From: Pictodentalium vernedei
Lineage: Eukaryota; Mollusca; Scaphopoda; Dentaliida; Dentaliidae
DNA length: 64,000 nt
Assembly: GCA_031216915.1 (NCBI GenBank)
Contig: CM062296.1
Location: forward strand, 790,702,823-790,766,822
Direction: 5' to 3'
The notes under the pieces are model-generated. The model made no database searches and was not told the origin of the DNA. It saw nothing but the letters and a program-made list of their open reading frames with translations. Below are positions 45,874-58,398 of the stretch, piece by piece; the first letter of the stretch is position 1, and each line of letters begins with the position of its first letter. The translations under genes were made by a program, and so were the position numbers.

Positions 45874-48800
45874 TTTTTAGCTTAACTTGACATAGTCAAG
45901 ATAAGCTATTGCCATCACACGTGCGGAAGTCTGTTAGTCTGTGAGTCTGTGAGTCTGTTAGTCTGTGAGTCTGTGACATCTGTTCACATTTCCTTTAGCA
46001 CGGGCTACACCCCGCAGTTCTTGTATGATCGTCACAAAATTTCATATGCAGGTTTGGGGTCATGTCTAGATGAGAACGTCCCCTTTTGGTCGCGATCGGG
46101 CAACCGGTATGGCTGCTCGAGCCCAAAACCCGAAAACCATTAGCACAGTCTACAGGTCGTATTTATGAAGGGATTTCATTGTAACTTGGTAGGATGCCTC
46201 TGTATAGTGCCTAGACGAGAACGTCCCCTTTTGGGCATGATCTATCAACTGTGATGGCTGCCCAAGCCCGAAAACCCAAAAACTTTTAGTACAGTCTGCA
46301 GGTCATGTTTAATGTGGAGGGATTTCATTGTATCTTGGTAGGATGACTCCTTATGATGTCTAGATGCGAATTTCCCCATTTGGGCATGATCTGCCAACCG
46401 TGACGACTGCCCGAGCCAAAAACCCGAAAACCTTTAGCGCAGTCTACAGGTCATATTTATTGAGGAATTTCATTGTAACTTGGTGGGTTGACTTCATACA
46501 ATGTCTAGATGAGAAAGTCCCCCTTTGGACGTGATTGGGCAACTGTGACGGCTACAGGAGCCCGAAGCCCGAAAACCTTTAGCACAGTCTAGAGGTCATA
46601 TTTATGAAATGATTTCATTGTAACTTGGCAGGATGACTCCAAATAATGTCTAGATGAGAACGTCCCATTTTGATCGCGATCATGCAGCCTTGATGGGTGC
46701 CCAAGCCCAAAAACCTTTAGCATAGGCAAATAGTCATATTTATGGAAGGATTTCATTGTAACCTGTTAGGTTGACTCCATATAATGCCTAGATGATGACA
46801 TCCCCTTTCGGTCGTGATTGGTCAGTTGTGATGGCTACAAGTGCCCGAAGCCCGAAAACCTTGAGCACAGTCTACAGGTCAGATTTATGAAGGGATTTCA
46901 TTGTAACTTCTTAGGATCACTCCAGATGATGCTCAGATGAAATTGTCCCCTATGGTTGCGATCATTCAACCATGATGGCTGCCCAAGCCCGAAGCCCGAA
47001 AACCTTTAGCACAGTCTACAGGTCATATTTATGAAGGGATTTCATTGTAACTTGGTAGGTTAACTTCATATAATGTCTAGATGAGAACGTGTGATCATTC
47101 ACCCATGATGGCTGCCCGAGCCCGAAGCCCGAAAACCTTTAGCACAGTCTACAGGTCATATTTATGAAGGGATTTCATTGTAACTTGGTAGGTTAACCTC
47201 ATATAATGTCTAGGTGAGAACGTCCCCTTTTGGACATGATTGGGCAACTGTGACAGCTAAAGGTGCCCGAGGCCCGAAAACCTTTAGCACAGTCTACAGG
47301 TCATATTTATGAGGGGATTTCATTGTAACTTGGTAGGATGACTCCAAATAATGTCTAGATGAGAACGTCCCCTTTTGATCGCCATCATTCAGCCTTGATG
47401 GGTGCCCGAGCCCAAAAACCTTTAGCATAGGTAAAAGGTCATATTTATGGAAGGATTTCATTGTAACCTATTAGGTTAACTCCATATAATGCCTAGATGA
47501 TGACATCCCCTTTTGGTCGTAATTGGTCAGCTGTGTTGGCTACAAGTGCCCGAAGCCCAAAAACCTTGAGCACAGTCTACAGGCCATATTTATGAAGGGA
47601 TTTCATTGTAACTTCATAGGATCATTCCAGATGATGCCCAGATGAGATTGTCCCCTTTGGTTGCGATTATACAACCATGATGGCTGCCCGAACCCGAAGC
47701 CTGAAAACCTTAAGCACAGTCTACAAGTCATATTTGTGAAGGGATTTCATTGTAACATGGTAGGTTCACTTCATATAATGCCTACATGAGAACGTCCCCT
47801 TTTGGACATGTTTGGGCAACTTTGATGGCTAAAGGTGCCCGAAGCCCAAAAACCTTTAGCACTGTCTACAGGTCATATTTATGAAGGGATTTCATTGTAA
47901 CTTGGTAGGTTGACTCCAAATAAGGTCAAGATGAGAACATCCCATTTTGGCCGTGATCATTCAGCCTTGATGGGTGCCCGAGCCCAAAAACCTTTAGCAT
48001 AGGCAAAAGTTTATATTTATAGAAGGATTTCATTGTAACATTGTTAGGTTGACTCCATATAATGCCTAGATGATGTCATCCCCTTTTGGTCGTGATTGGT
48101 CAACTGTGATGGCTACAGGTGCCCGAAGCCCGAAAACCTTGAACACAGTCTACAGGTCATATTTATGAAGGGATTTCATTGTAACTTCGCAGGATCACTC
48201 CAGATGATGCCCAGATGAGATTGTCCCCTTTGGTTGCGATCATTCAACCATGATGGCTGCCCGAGCCCAAAGCCCGAAAACCTTTAGCACAGTCTAAGGT
48301 CATATTTATGCAGGGATTTCATTGTAACTTGGTAGGTTGACTTCATATAATGTCTAGATGAGAACGTCCCCTTTTGGACATGAGTGGGCAACTGTGACGG
48401 CTTCAGGGGCCCAAAGCCCAAAAACCTTTAGAACAGTCTACAGGTCATAATTATGAAGGGATTTTATTGTAGCTTGGTAGGATGACTCCAAATAGTGTCC
48501 AGATGAGAACGTCCCCTTTTGGTCACGATCATTCAGCCTTGATGGCTGCCTGAAGCCCGAAAACCTTTAGCACAGTCTACAGGTCGTATTTATGGAGGGA
48601 TTTCATTGTAACTTGGTAGGTTGACTTCATATAATGTCTAGATGAGAACGTCCCCTTTGGACGCAATTGGGAAACTGACGGCTACAGGGGCCCGAAGCCT
48701 GAAAACCTTTAGCACAGTCTACAGGCCATATTTATGAAGGGATTTTAATGTAACTTGATAGGATGACTCATTTTGGAATAATTTCATTGTAATTTTGTTG

Positions 48801-49023
48801 ATATATGTTAACTGTTAGGGCCACATATATTAACTGTGAGGTCATATTAACCCACCCCTCAGATCTTTAGTACAGTGTACACCTCATATTATTTTTATCA
48901 TAAACATAGCATACAGGGAACAGAAATGAACATATTTCATAATCCTTTTATAAACATTGAACATTATCCTTTTCATCAAACACAACACACAAGTTAAGCT
49001 ACAGTGTCATTGACACTTTCATT
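45874..49023 (+). mobile_element. Pearl/Helentron-like element L1 with an ~18-unit array
   Basis: 5' TTTTTAGCTTAACTTGACAT and a GTCTGTGAGTCTGTTAGTCT tract. The array spans about 46140-48780. 3' end CACAAGTTAAGCTACAGTGT, hairpin and TTCATT. AGCTTAACTT and AAGTTAAGCT are perfect subterminal inverts. No coding capacity. Confidence 0.88.
46140..48780 (+). repeat. ~143-bp minisatellite with higher-order structure
   Basis: Units carry ACAGTCTACAGGTCATATTT, ATGAAGGGATTTCATTGTAA and CCCGAAAACCTTTAGC. Sub-types recur in order: a (CAGCCTTGATGGGTGCCC), b (GATGATGACATCCCC), c (CACTCCAGATGATGC), d/e (TTCATATAATGTCTAG). Period about 700 bp, then about 575 bp. Confidence 0.85.
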
Positions 49024-49053
49024 CAAGAAGTTTGCCCCTTTCAGACTTTGAAT

Positions 49054-49541
49054 TAGTGTTCAACCGATTACCAAAAATGGTCGCTGTCTGATTACTGGTT
49101 ATTTGTGCTCACAATCGGCCGATTCTGATGTCGATTCTGATTGTCATACCGTGCACTACTAGAAAAGTGACAGCTCGAAAGAACTACATTAAACTGAACA
49201 TTTTTCACAGTGTTAAACTTCGTTGACTGGGGTCGGGAGTAAAATTACCAATCGCGCACACTTGGGCGGTAAACATGGCTCTCAGATCCACGTTTACCAC
49301 CCTAGAGAGATTAAGAATACACATTGTGGTTGTTTCTCATCTTTATTGAATGGTGTCATTGACATCATTTTACATTAACAATTGAACAATTGCAGAAGAT
49401 AATAAAATACTCTTAATGAATTATCACAAAATGCTTGGCAATAATCGGCTAAACCGATGTTCCAGAAGCTGTTGCCATTGTCATCTGATAGCCCACAATC
49501 GGCCGATTGTGGAGCCAGTTCCGATCATCGGTTGAGCACTT
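49054..49541. mobile_element. hAT-like element (488 bp)
   Basis: TAGTGTTCAACCGATTACC and (rc) AAGTGCTCAACCGATGATCG ends; flanks CTTTGAAT / CTTTGAAA. Several ATCGGCCGATT motifs inside. Confidence 0.8.
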
Positions 49542-50256
49542 CTTTGAAAATACTATTTTGTTTTTCCATGATAAATTGAGTTTCAATTCTTTGATTGACT
49601 TAAAAAAAACACAGGTCAAGTTCAGATATGGGGTTGGTCCAATTGATTTTGCCAGAAATCGCAGCTTGAAATTTTATCTTAAAATGTGTGTGAACCCTGA
49701 AAAATGCTTTGCAAAATGCAATACAATACCACTTGAAAAATTACTCCCTGACACTTGTAATAAACCCATTTGTGCTGAATGCAAATTTGCTTATTGGTGC
49801 CTCCAGTTTCTTGTGATCTTGCAAGTCAGTTCATAGGTAGAGGTGTACCTGTTTTGTAGCTGAGTTTCAAATCAATCTGTTCTGTGTTATTCTTGAAGGA
49901 AACCCCACTCCACAGGTGATTTACATTAATCTTCTTTCCAGATACTGAAGATGAAGTGATCTTTACCATTACATTAGCTGACCAAATGAATAAATGATAA
50001 TTGACATCAGTTTTTTGAGAACTCTCTAGGAATACTCCCAGGTTTCCCTTCATAACTCTTTATCTAATGATATTTAGACAGTCTGATTTGCAAAACATAA
50101 CTGCCATATTCACTGAGTACTGTTCACAAAAATCGATATTCAAATTTAAAAAAACATTTGGCCCCTAAAACATAGCTTGTTGGGCCCCAGCAGTCTACAG
50201 ATGGAGTTATCTTTTCCTCCCTTGGAAATTTGATAGTTATAAGACGTTTTCCACAC

Positions 50257-51037
50257 TTTTTAGCTCACTTGACTGAAAGTCAGGATGAGCTTTTTTATCA
50301 CCCTCCGTCCGTCGTCTGTCTGTCATCTGTTGTTCGTGAACATGGTGTTTGCAACTTCTCCTTCAAAACCGCTGAACCGATTTCAGTTAAATTTGAGGTA
50401 ATTGCTTGTTCTGATATTGCTTTTTGTTTTTGTTCAAATCAACTTGCTCAGCCCCATAGGGAGGGGATGGGAGAAAATTCTCCAATTTTTTCAAAAAATC
50501 TTCCCATGAACCAGCGGGTACAATGGCTTGATATTTGGCATGGAGCTTTCTTTTGTGGTGTAGAATCAAGTTTGTTCAAACAAAGTTGGTGGAGCAATAT
50601 TTTTACCTTTGGAATGGGAGGGGCAAGATTTTTGGCCCCGTCCAAAATTTCTATTTTCTGAACCGATGATCCGATTTGAACCAAATTGAGTATGTGGTGT
50701 TATTGAGTCATCATTTCTTGATTCATGCAAAAAATCTTGCATATACCCTTGGGAACACCTTGATCTATAAATAGAAATATTTTCAAATGCCCATATTTCC
50801 CAGACTGCACGGAACAGAGAAATGTTAATGTTATTTTGGTATGAAGCATCCCTTGGACCAGTAGAGTGGAATGGTTAAAAAAAAGTGTGATCAGTAGTGT
50901 CAGGAAGTTCTGTAGGAGTGGGGGGTGGTGGGAGATAAAAAAAATGCTGAGTCAGCATATTTGCAAAAAAGTTTAGAATTTTTTTTCCCCCAAACCACTG
51001 ATCAGAATATTTTGATATTTGGTATACAGCATCCATA

Positions 51038-51072
<35 letters not shown>

Positions 51073-53038
51073 CTGATACAAGATTGTTAAAATAACTTAC
51101 AGCAAAATGGAGAATGATCTTAATATTTGGTATACACAGCATCCTTAGAGAGGGTAGATCTAATTTTGTTTCATACCAAGTCTCTGCGTTGGTGTCCATA
51201 TTGGAGCCTGAATTTTAACTTAGTCCAATATGAGGAATAATCTTTAAAACTCTTCTTCTCCAGAAACACTATTCAGAATCTTTTGGTATATAGTATACAA
51301 AATCATTAGAGGGGTTGGATTCAAATTTATGCAAATCAAGTCCATTGGTTAATAATTGGGCTCTCTGTGGGAGCCCAAATTTTAACTCAGTGCAATATGG
51401 GAAATAATCCTTTAAAAATCTTCTTCAGATCTACCAGTTAGAATCTTTTTAATATTTGTTATTCAACTTCCTTAGGGGGTTCAGATTCAGTTTATTCAAG
51501 TGAAATCCCTGGGAATGATATTTGTGTTCCCCATGGCGTGGTGGAGGGGGGGGGGGATTTTAACAAAGTGTTTTATTGGTAATAGTCTCAAATTCTTCTT
51601 CTCCAGAACCATCATTCAGAATCTTTTTATATTTGGTAGCCCTAAGTTTGTTCAAATCAAGTCTCTGGGTTAATATTTGGGCTCCCTATTGGAGCCCGAA
51701 TTTTAACTTAGTCCAATATGCAGAATAATATTTAAAACTCTTCTTCTCCAGAACCACTAGTGACTAGCTTTTGATATATGATAGGCAGAATCCTTACAGG
51801 GATCAGATTCAAATTCTTCAAATCAAGTCCATCGGTTACTAATTGGGCAAATTTTAACATAGTGCAATATGTGAATTAATTTTTGAAAATCTTCTTCAGA
51901 TTCATCAATCGGAATCTTTTGATATATGGTTGACAGCATCCTTATGGGGATCAGATTCAAGTTTGTTCAAATCAAGTCCTTTGAATAATATTTGGGATCC
52001 CTATTGGAGCCCGCATTTTTATACTTGGTACAATATGAGTAGTCTTTAAATATTTTCTTCTCATAAACCCCTAATCAGAATCCTTGATATAGGGTATACA
52101 CCTACCTTCCTTAAGGTAGTCAGATTCATGTTTGGGAAAAATCAAGTCCCTGGTTTAATATTCAGGCTCCCTATTGGAGCCTGAATATATACTTGGTACA
52201 ATATGAGGAATAATATTTAAAAAAATTTTTCTCATGAACCCCCAATTAGAATCTTCAGATACATGGTATACACAACCCTTAGGAGATGATTCAGATTCAA
52301 GTTTATTAAAATCAAGCCACTGGGTTAAAATTTGGGCTGCCTGTTGGAGCCTGAATTTTAACTTAGTCCAATATGAAGAATAGTCTTTAAAAATCTGCTT
52401 CTTGAGATACAATCAGAATCTTTTGATATTTGGTATACAGCATCCTTAGAGCTTTCAGATTCAGTTTATTGAAATAATGCTCTGGGTTGGTATTTGAGTT
52501 CCCTATGGCAGGGTGGGGGGTGGGGGGGGGGGGGGGTTGCAAATTTTAACATAGTGTTAAATTGGTAATATTCTCAAAATCTTCTCCAGAACCACCAGTC
52601 AGGATCTTTTGATATCAGGTAGCACCAATTTTAACTTGGTGCAAAAGAGGAATATTCATTGAGATCTTGAGAACCACCATTCAGAATGTTTGATACTTGG
52701 TACACAACACCCTAGCAGGGCTCAGATTCAAGTTTGTTCAAATTAAGCCCCTGGATTCATATTTGGGCTCCCTATGGGGGCCCAAATTTTAACTTAGTGT
52801 AATATGACATACAGTCTCCGTTTTCAGATCCACCATTCATAATCTATTGATTTTTGGAATACGGCATCCTGGGGGTGGAGGGGAAGGGGTCATATTCAAG
52901 TTTTTTCAATTTAAGTCACTAGGTTGATATTTTGGACTCCCTAGTTTTGCATTACTGGAAAAGTGGACATTATTTCTGTCCTTCTTTAAACAACTTTGGT
53001 CAGGTGAGTGTCTCAGGCCCCATGGTGCCTCTTGTTTC
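50257..53038 (+). mobile_element. Pearl/Helentron-like element N with a degenerate ~165-bp array
   Basis: 5' TTTTTAGCTCACTTGACTGA and a CCGTCCGTCGTCTGTCTGTC tract. Around 15 units carry AGAATCTTTTGATATTTGGT, GATTCAAGTTTGTTCAAATC and GGGCTCCCTATTGGAGCCC. 3' end GTCAGGTGAGTGTCTCAGGC, CCATGGTGCCTCTTGTTTC. A run of about 30 G at 51040-51071 lies in one unit. Confidence 0.83.
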
Positions 53039-53329
53039 AGTTATGAATGGAAATATTGAAATAATTTTTTGTATATAGCTTTCTGATGGGTACCTCCACA
53101 TCAAGTTTTAATTTCATTCCGATCCTTTTGTTTATAGAAAAGTGATTGCCCTTGAACTTGAAAATTTCACATATTCGCTGCAGTTATTGCTCCTCATCCA
53201 TCAAACACACTGCTGTTATTGAAATTTGACTGGAAAAGAGGACTTTTCATTATAAATATCTCTTTTATATAATAAAATAATAATGATATAAATACTCTGG
53301 ACACTGGAACCCAAAACAGCTATTTAGTA

Positions 53330-53759
53330 CAGTAGAATCCTCTTAATTGAATATCCACTTTGCCAGTGAAAATTATCCAATTAACAGGACTATACAATTA
53401 ACGGGGATTTGTTCAGTTTCCTGTGTTCTGGAGGTAAACTGAGCATTTATTCTATTATATCTTGTTTGACAGAGCTCATAGAGCTCTGTCAAACAAGATA
53501 TAATAGAATAAAGGCCTGTATTGGATGTGGCGAGGCCAAAAAGGTTGATAAATAAGGGGAATTTGATGCGTGTCACCGTAATTTTTTCGACATATTACAA
53601 AAATTTATATACAATTAACAGGAGTTTACTCTACAACCCATATGCAATTAACAGATCAAATTTGTACTGAAGGTATGGTAAATGGTTTTGTGTTTCAAAA
53701 TTATATTCAATTAACAGGGATATACAATTAAGAGATATCCAATTAAGCGGGCACCACTG
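53330..53759 (+). mobile_element. Family H MITE copy 2 (430 bp)
   Basis: CAGTAGAATCCTCTTAATTG and (rc) CAGTGGTGCCCGCTTAATTG, TA both sides, hairpin intact; very close to H1. Confidence 0.92.
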
Positions 53760-54048
53760 TATATCATTTCACTGGTCTCTTAATACAGGTGGTCTCTCAA
53801 GGAAGGTTTTTCTGTACTGTATACTGTTTGAATTGCTAACCATTTCAAATGCAGAGCCCACAGTTATGGCTACCATCACATTGCATCTAGTTGAGGTTGT
53901 TCCAGTGAGGGATCCTGAGCTGTGTTTTTGAGCCCCAAATGAAATTTTTTAGTTATTCAAGACATTTGTTAGTTTTCAAGGATTTTTTTTGTCAAATATA
54001 GTCGTTATCGGGTTAGGTTAATAGTTAATTTTGTTTGCTTTATCACAG

Positions 54049-54170
54049 ATGATGTACGTTATGATGAATATGGAAAGTTTCTACACACTAAAAACAAGAT
54101 CTATACAGATTTTGATGAAATACGTAAAGAGATAGAAAATGAAACAGAGAGGATGACAGGAGTGAACAAA
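54049..54170 (+). CDS. DNM1L: DNM1L/DRP1-type GTPase, exon 3 (GTPase-domain linker segment)
   Basis: With the leftover G of exon 2 this exon reads D-D-V-R-Y-D-E-Y then [20 protein letters not shown], ending [11 protein letters not shown]. The GKFLHTKNK...YTDFDEIR block is near-identical to DRP1. It is the helix-rich stretch between switch I and the G3 motif of the GTPase domain. Acceptor TTTATCACAG and donor AAA|GTAAGT are canonical. Exons 2 and 3 together give 270 nt, exactly 90 codons, so the phase is consistent. The preceding intron is 23,879 bp. A SINE of family C sits about 280 bp downstream, in the opposite orientation. OPA1-like and classical dynamin genes fit less well because of the GKFLHTKNK signature. 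Confidence 0.95.
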
Positions 54171-54451
54171 GTAAGTGTAAACAGGGCTTAAAATTCCAGC
54201 GAGAATCAGAATCGATTATCGTAAATGATTCTCATAAAGACAATAATGGGAATCAACTTTGATTCTCACAAAATTTCATTTGATTCCTGTCAAAGGTTCT
54301 AAAGTGTCCTTAAAAACTTTGGGAATTCTGCTCACTTTTGGTTCCTTCATAATAATGTAACTCTTTGACTTAGTAGTGGTATCTAAGTGAAGTATTGGCT
54401 GCCTATATAGGCAGCCATGACTTCACTAGAAACCACTGCCAAGATGTAGTA

Positions 54452-54809
54452 TTTATTTATTTATTTATTGATGTTTAAGGTCATATATTTATGCACAATG
54501 GCTAATCATGACCATGACAGTTTTACGGGTGGAGGAAGCCGGAGTACCCAGAGAGAACCACCGAGCAACGACGAGCAGCTGCCAGCTCCCCAACATCATA
54601 ACTCCGCACTGCAGCACAGGCAGGGTTAGATTGGTTGAAGACGTGTACTATCGGCGTGCAGTACGCCTTAGTACACAGTGTCATCGTGTCCCCACACGGG
54701 CAATGGAGATGAAGTGTCTTGCCCAAGGTCACAACGCGGTTGCCGCAGGTGGGATTCGAACCAAGGACCTCTCGGCTAGCAGCCTGCACCTCTACCTACT
54801 GAGCCACCC
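54452..54809 (-). mobile_element. SINE C copy 6, 280 bp after DNM1L exon 3
   Basis: Reverse orientation; perfect 11-bp duplicate AAGATGTAGTA at 54441-54451 and 54810-54820. B box in GGGATTCGAACCAAGG. Confidence 0.95.
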
Positions 54810-54993
54810 AAGATGTAGTAACTTCCATTAGCAAGCCAACCAAAAGCCTGTATCTTGGAATATGTGATCTTCCTGTACATGTATGACTAGAAACTCTTCA
54901 GTTGGATCTCGGTCCTTGAGGTTTAAACTCTGGTAAATATATAAATATGAGGTTTCTTTGTCCAAGGGATTATGAGCTGCTTGCACCCACAAG

Positions 54994-55892
54994 CAGGGGT
55001 CAGCTGAGTGGGCGACTAGGGTGAAGAAGTCGCCTTGTCATACCTCGAGTCACCTTAGCTTACATTGGGGGCGAAATTCAAGTCGCCCTCCATAACTTCC
55101 TTGGGAGACTTAGCAGTTTTATGCATTTTCTTGTGTTTTATTAAAAAAAAACGTTTCCGCATTCATTAAGTAAACACGACTGCTGTTAAAATCTGTCATA
55201 CGGTTCTAAAAATAGCCTAAACTAACCTAATTTTCTATTTGTGAAAAGAGTTGTAATTGCGTAGTCGTTTGCACAATTTGCCCCAACTGGTAGCAACCTG
55301 CACAAAGTGTCTGTTTAAAAACAAAGTACCAGCAAAAAACAACTAATCACTCAAGACACGCATTGTGTCAATTAGAATTTATTCAAATTAACCACCATTT
55401 CAGAAGAATAAAAAATGTGAAGGAGACAGTTCATACATAAAAAGTCGAAATTGCTTACGGTTACAGTACATTCTTTTCCATTAAAAAATTTGTTCCATTG
55501 AAACTCGCACTGCAATTTGCATTGAAAGTTTTTCTTTGAAACTTGTGTTCCGAGGGGGTTAAATGTCGTAATAAAGCTATGATATAAATCACACATATAA
55601 GGATGGATAAAAATGGCAGGCCTTCATTGCACCAATCGCAGGTGTCAATGTAAGATGGTCAGCAGAAATTGTCATTTTTCTGCACAGTGACAGAAGGAAT
55701 TTTTTTCTCCACAATTCGTCATGTTAGCTATTGTTGTGTCCTCTGTGTACCTTTATTTTGACACAATGTCATATATGTTTTATGTTTTTTTTCTGACTTC
55801 TTCCTCATGTCCACTGACTTCTCCCTCCAGGCCCCTGACTTCTTCCTAAAGTCTCTGGAGGGAGCTAAAATCAGCTGCCAGTCTGACCCCTG
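54994..55892. mobile_element. hAT-like element (899 bp)
   Basis: CAGGGGTCAGCTGAGTGG and (rc) CAGGGGTCAGACTGGCAG ends, perfect 8-bp duplicate CCCACAAG (54986-54993, 55893-55900). AAGTCGCC and AAGTCAGTGG motifs repeat subterminally. A minus-strand open frame at 55372-55596 has no recognisable domain. Confidence 0.88.
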
Positions 55893-56099
55893 CCCACAAG
55901 GATAAGTGTATAGCTGTATACTCGGATTCTAAATTAAGAAGTGACAGTTGATTCTCACAGCAGTAGTTCATGAGAATCAAAACTATAGGAGCCCAAATTT
56001 TAACTTAGAAAATTTATTTAAAAATCTTCTTATTCAGGTCCACCAGTCAGAATCTTTTTACATTTGTTATGCAGCATCCTTAATGAGGTCAGATTCAAG

Positions 56100-56989
56100 T
56101 AGGCCCCTGCGAATCCTAATTTTCTGCTTGAATCAAATCTTAAGAAAGATTTGAATCTGAATCGAATCCAAATTGAATCCAACGTGTTGAATATCCTGTA
56201 AAGTCAGCAAACTGCATGATTTTTCGTGACAACAAAACTCGAATATAATATTGGGAGTGCCAGTGTAAAGATATTATAAGATGGTTGGTATGTTTCCAAG
56301 CATGTGAGTATTATGCAATCAATGATTATTATCAATCCAACTGGAACACATCGCAACAAAATGATAAGTAGTTTAACTGCGTATTCCCGCTCCCATAATA
56401 TTGATGCTGCAAACAGAATACAATCATGCCGAACATTCTTTACATACATATTTTTTGTCAACCTCTCATGTATCGAAGAGAGAACAAATTTCCACCATTT
56501 TAACTTGAGTTTTTTGGATTAGCCACATTCTAATTGAAAGCCATGACATTCAATTAACAGTCATGGCATGTGAGCACATGATCTTGCCATGACTTAATAT
56601 TAATGTAAATAAATTGAGTAATGCATAAAGGCATGTGAGTTCCAACAGAAGGAATTGTGAGTCACATTTGCTTTTATTATTATATTGTAATTCTCTGCTA
56701 ATTTAAAGATAACAGTTGCTGGCTCGATGAGTACAGATTACAATTCTATCAAGATGAACAAAAATGTTCTTGTACCTGGTTATATTTCAATCGTATATTA
56801 GTTTTAACAACTGTATTGGAGGGAATTCTTCAATAAAACATCGTAGTAATAACTATAGCAAAACTGTGCCATGGATTTGAAATTTTGAATGCCCATCGAT
56901 GGATTTGAATCAAATCTCACTGAAGATTTGAATCAAATCTCACTGAAGATTTGAATCCATATCAAATCTCAAAGCTTCGCAGGGACCTA
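56100..56989. mobile_element. hAT-like element (890 bp) inside an N-type array
   Basis: TAGGCCCCTGCGAATCC and (rc) TAGGTCCCTGCGAAGC ends, perfect 8-bp duplicate GATTCAAG (56092-56099, 56990-56997), which is part of the N core unit. Subterminal GATTTGAATC repeats. Confidence 0.92.
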
Positions 56990-57740
56990 GATTCAAGTTT
57001 GTTCAAATCAAGACCCTGGATTAATATTTGGGCTTCCAATTGGAGCCCAAATTTTAGCTAAGTGCAATATGAGGAATCTTCTTTAAAAATCTTCTTCAGA
57101 TCCACCTGTCAGAATCTTTTGACGTTTGGTATACAGGACCCTTATGGGGAGAGGAGGTGGGGTCAGATTCAGGTGTGTTCAAATCTAGTCCCTGGGTTCC
57201 TATTTGGGAATATTCTTTAAAAATGTTCTTATGCGAGCTCAAAGTTTAAGTGAGTACAATATGAGAAAAATTTCTTTAAAAATTTTCTTTTTCAGATTCA
57301 CTTGTCAAAATCTTTTGATGTTTGGTACATGTATACCGCATCCTTATTGGGGGAGGGGGGGGGGGGGGGCATGGCAGATTCAAGTGCGTTTAGATCATGT
57401 CCATGGGTTCCTATTTGCCTAAATTTTTATTTAGTGCAATACAAGGAATATTCTTTAAAACTCTTCTTCAGATCCACTAGTCAGAATCTTCTGATATTTG
57501 GGAAACATCCTTATGAGAGCCAGAATCAAGTCTGTCCTGGAAATGAGACAGGTGCGAGTGCAATTGCTCCTGTCAGCACCCGTGATTTTTATTTTACGGG
57601 AGCTAAAAAATGCACTCGTTGAAAAATATCGCAGAGCACTAATATACTGTGGCGGCATATAAATGTGTGTTGTTTTGAGAAAGCACCACACTGGACAGTG
57701 GCAGGTTACTGTCATAATTCAGCAATTCCTTATACATTCA

Positions 57741-57972
57741 ACCCTTTGAACACTTGTGGTATCTGCTATGCCAATTCAATGGCAGCAATTATACGAGTCC
57801 ATATTCATTATTTGGGATAGACCAATCAATATTTTCAACGTGCAGCCTCAGGGCTGCACGTTGAAAATATTAATTGGTCTACCCCACACATTTACTGAAC
57901 AGCCATCCTATTTAATGACGTTATGACGTATCATGTTCCTGGCTGGAAAAGTGCTCGCTCGGGTTCAAAGGG
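57741..57972. mobile_element. TTAA MITE, family G copy 2 (232 bp)
   Basis: CCCTTTGAACACTTGTGG left, (rc) CCCTTTGAACCCGAGCG right; flanks TTCA and TTAA. It has a central palindrome ATATTTTCAACGTGCAGCC absent from G1. Confidence 0.75.
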
Positions 57973-58398
57973 TTAAGGTTTCTGGTGTTTGATGGCAGTA
58001 TTCCCTTGAAAATTCATATACTAACATTTTACCGGTGCAATTTACTCTCGTCTTTGATTTCGCAGGAGCTTAAAACTGCACCCATCAATTTTGTTCATTT
58101 CCAGCACAGTCAAGTTTGTTTAAATCAAGTCCCTGGGTCCATATTTGGGCTTCATTTGTTCCAGTCAGACCTGTGGGGTCATGTTTAAGGATGTTTTGGT
58201 TTCAAGAATGAGGACAACCAAAATATATTTTAAAAATCCTATCCCAAACTACTCCAGAAGCTTTCATATTTCATTTTGAACATCCTTATGTGGATGATTC
58301 TCAGGTTTGTTCAAATCAACTCCTTGGGGGTAAACCAAGGGGTGGCAGGGGGCAAATGTAGAGGTGTTATGAGGTGTCAAATCCTACAGTTGAAACTA

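Larger units (their letters stand above)
55986..58345 (+). repeat. Degenerate N-type array, interrupted
   Basis: N-type units (AGAATCTTTTGA, GTTTGTTCAAATC) at 55986-56099, 57000-57540 and 58085-58340, split by the hAT-like element and by G2 with its surroundings. No element ends found. Confidence 0.6.

Noticed and set aside
46140-48780. Regularly spaced repeats resembling a CRISPR array
   Set aside because: Whole ~143-bp units repeat with no unique spacers, and the context is a eukaryotic transposable element.
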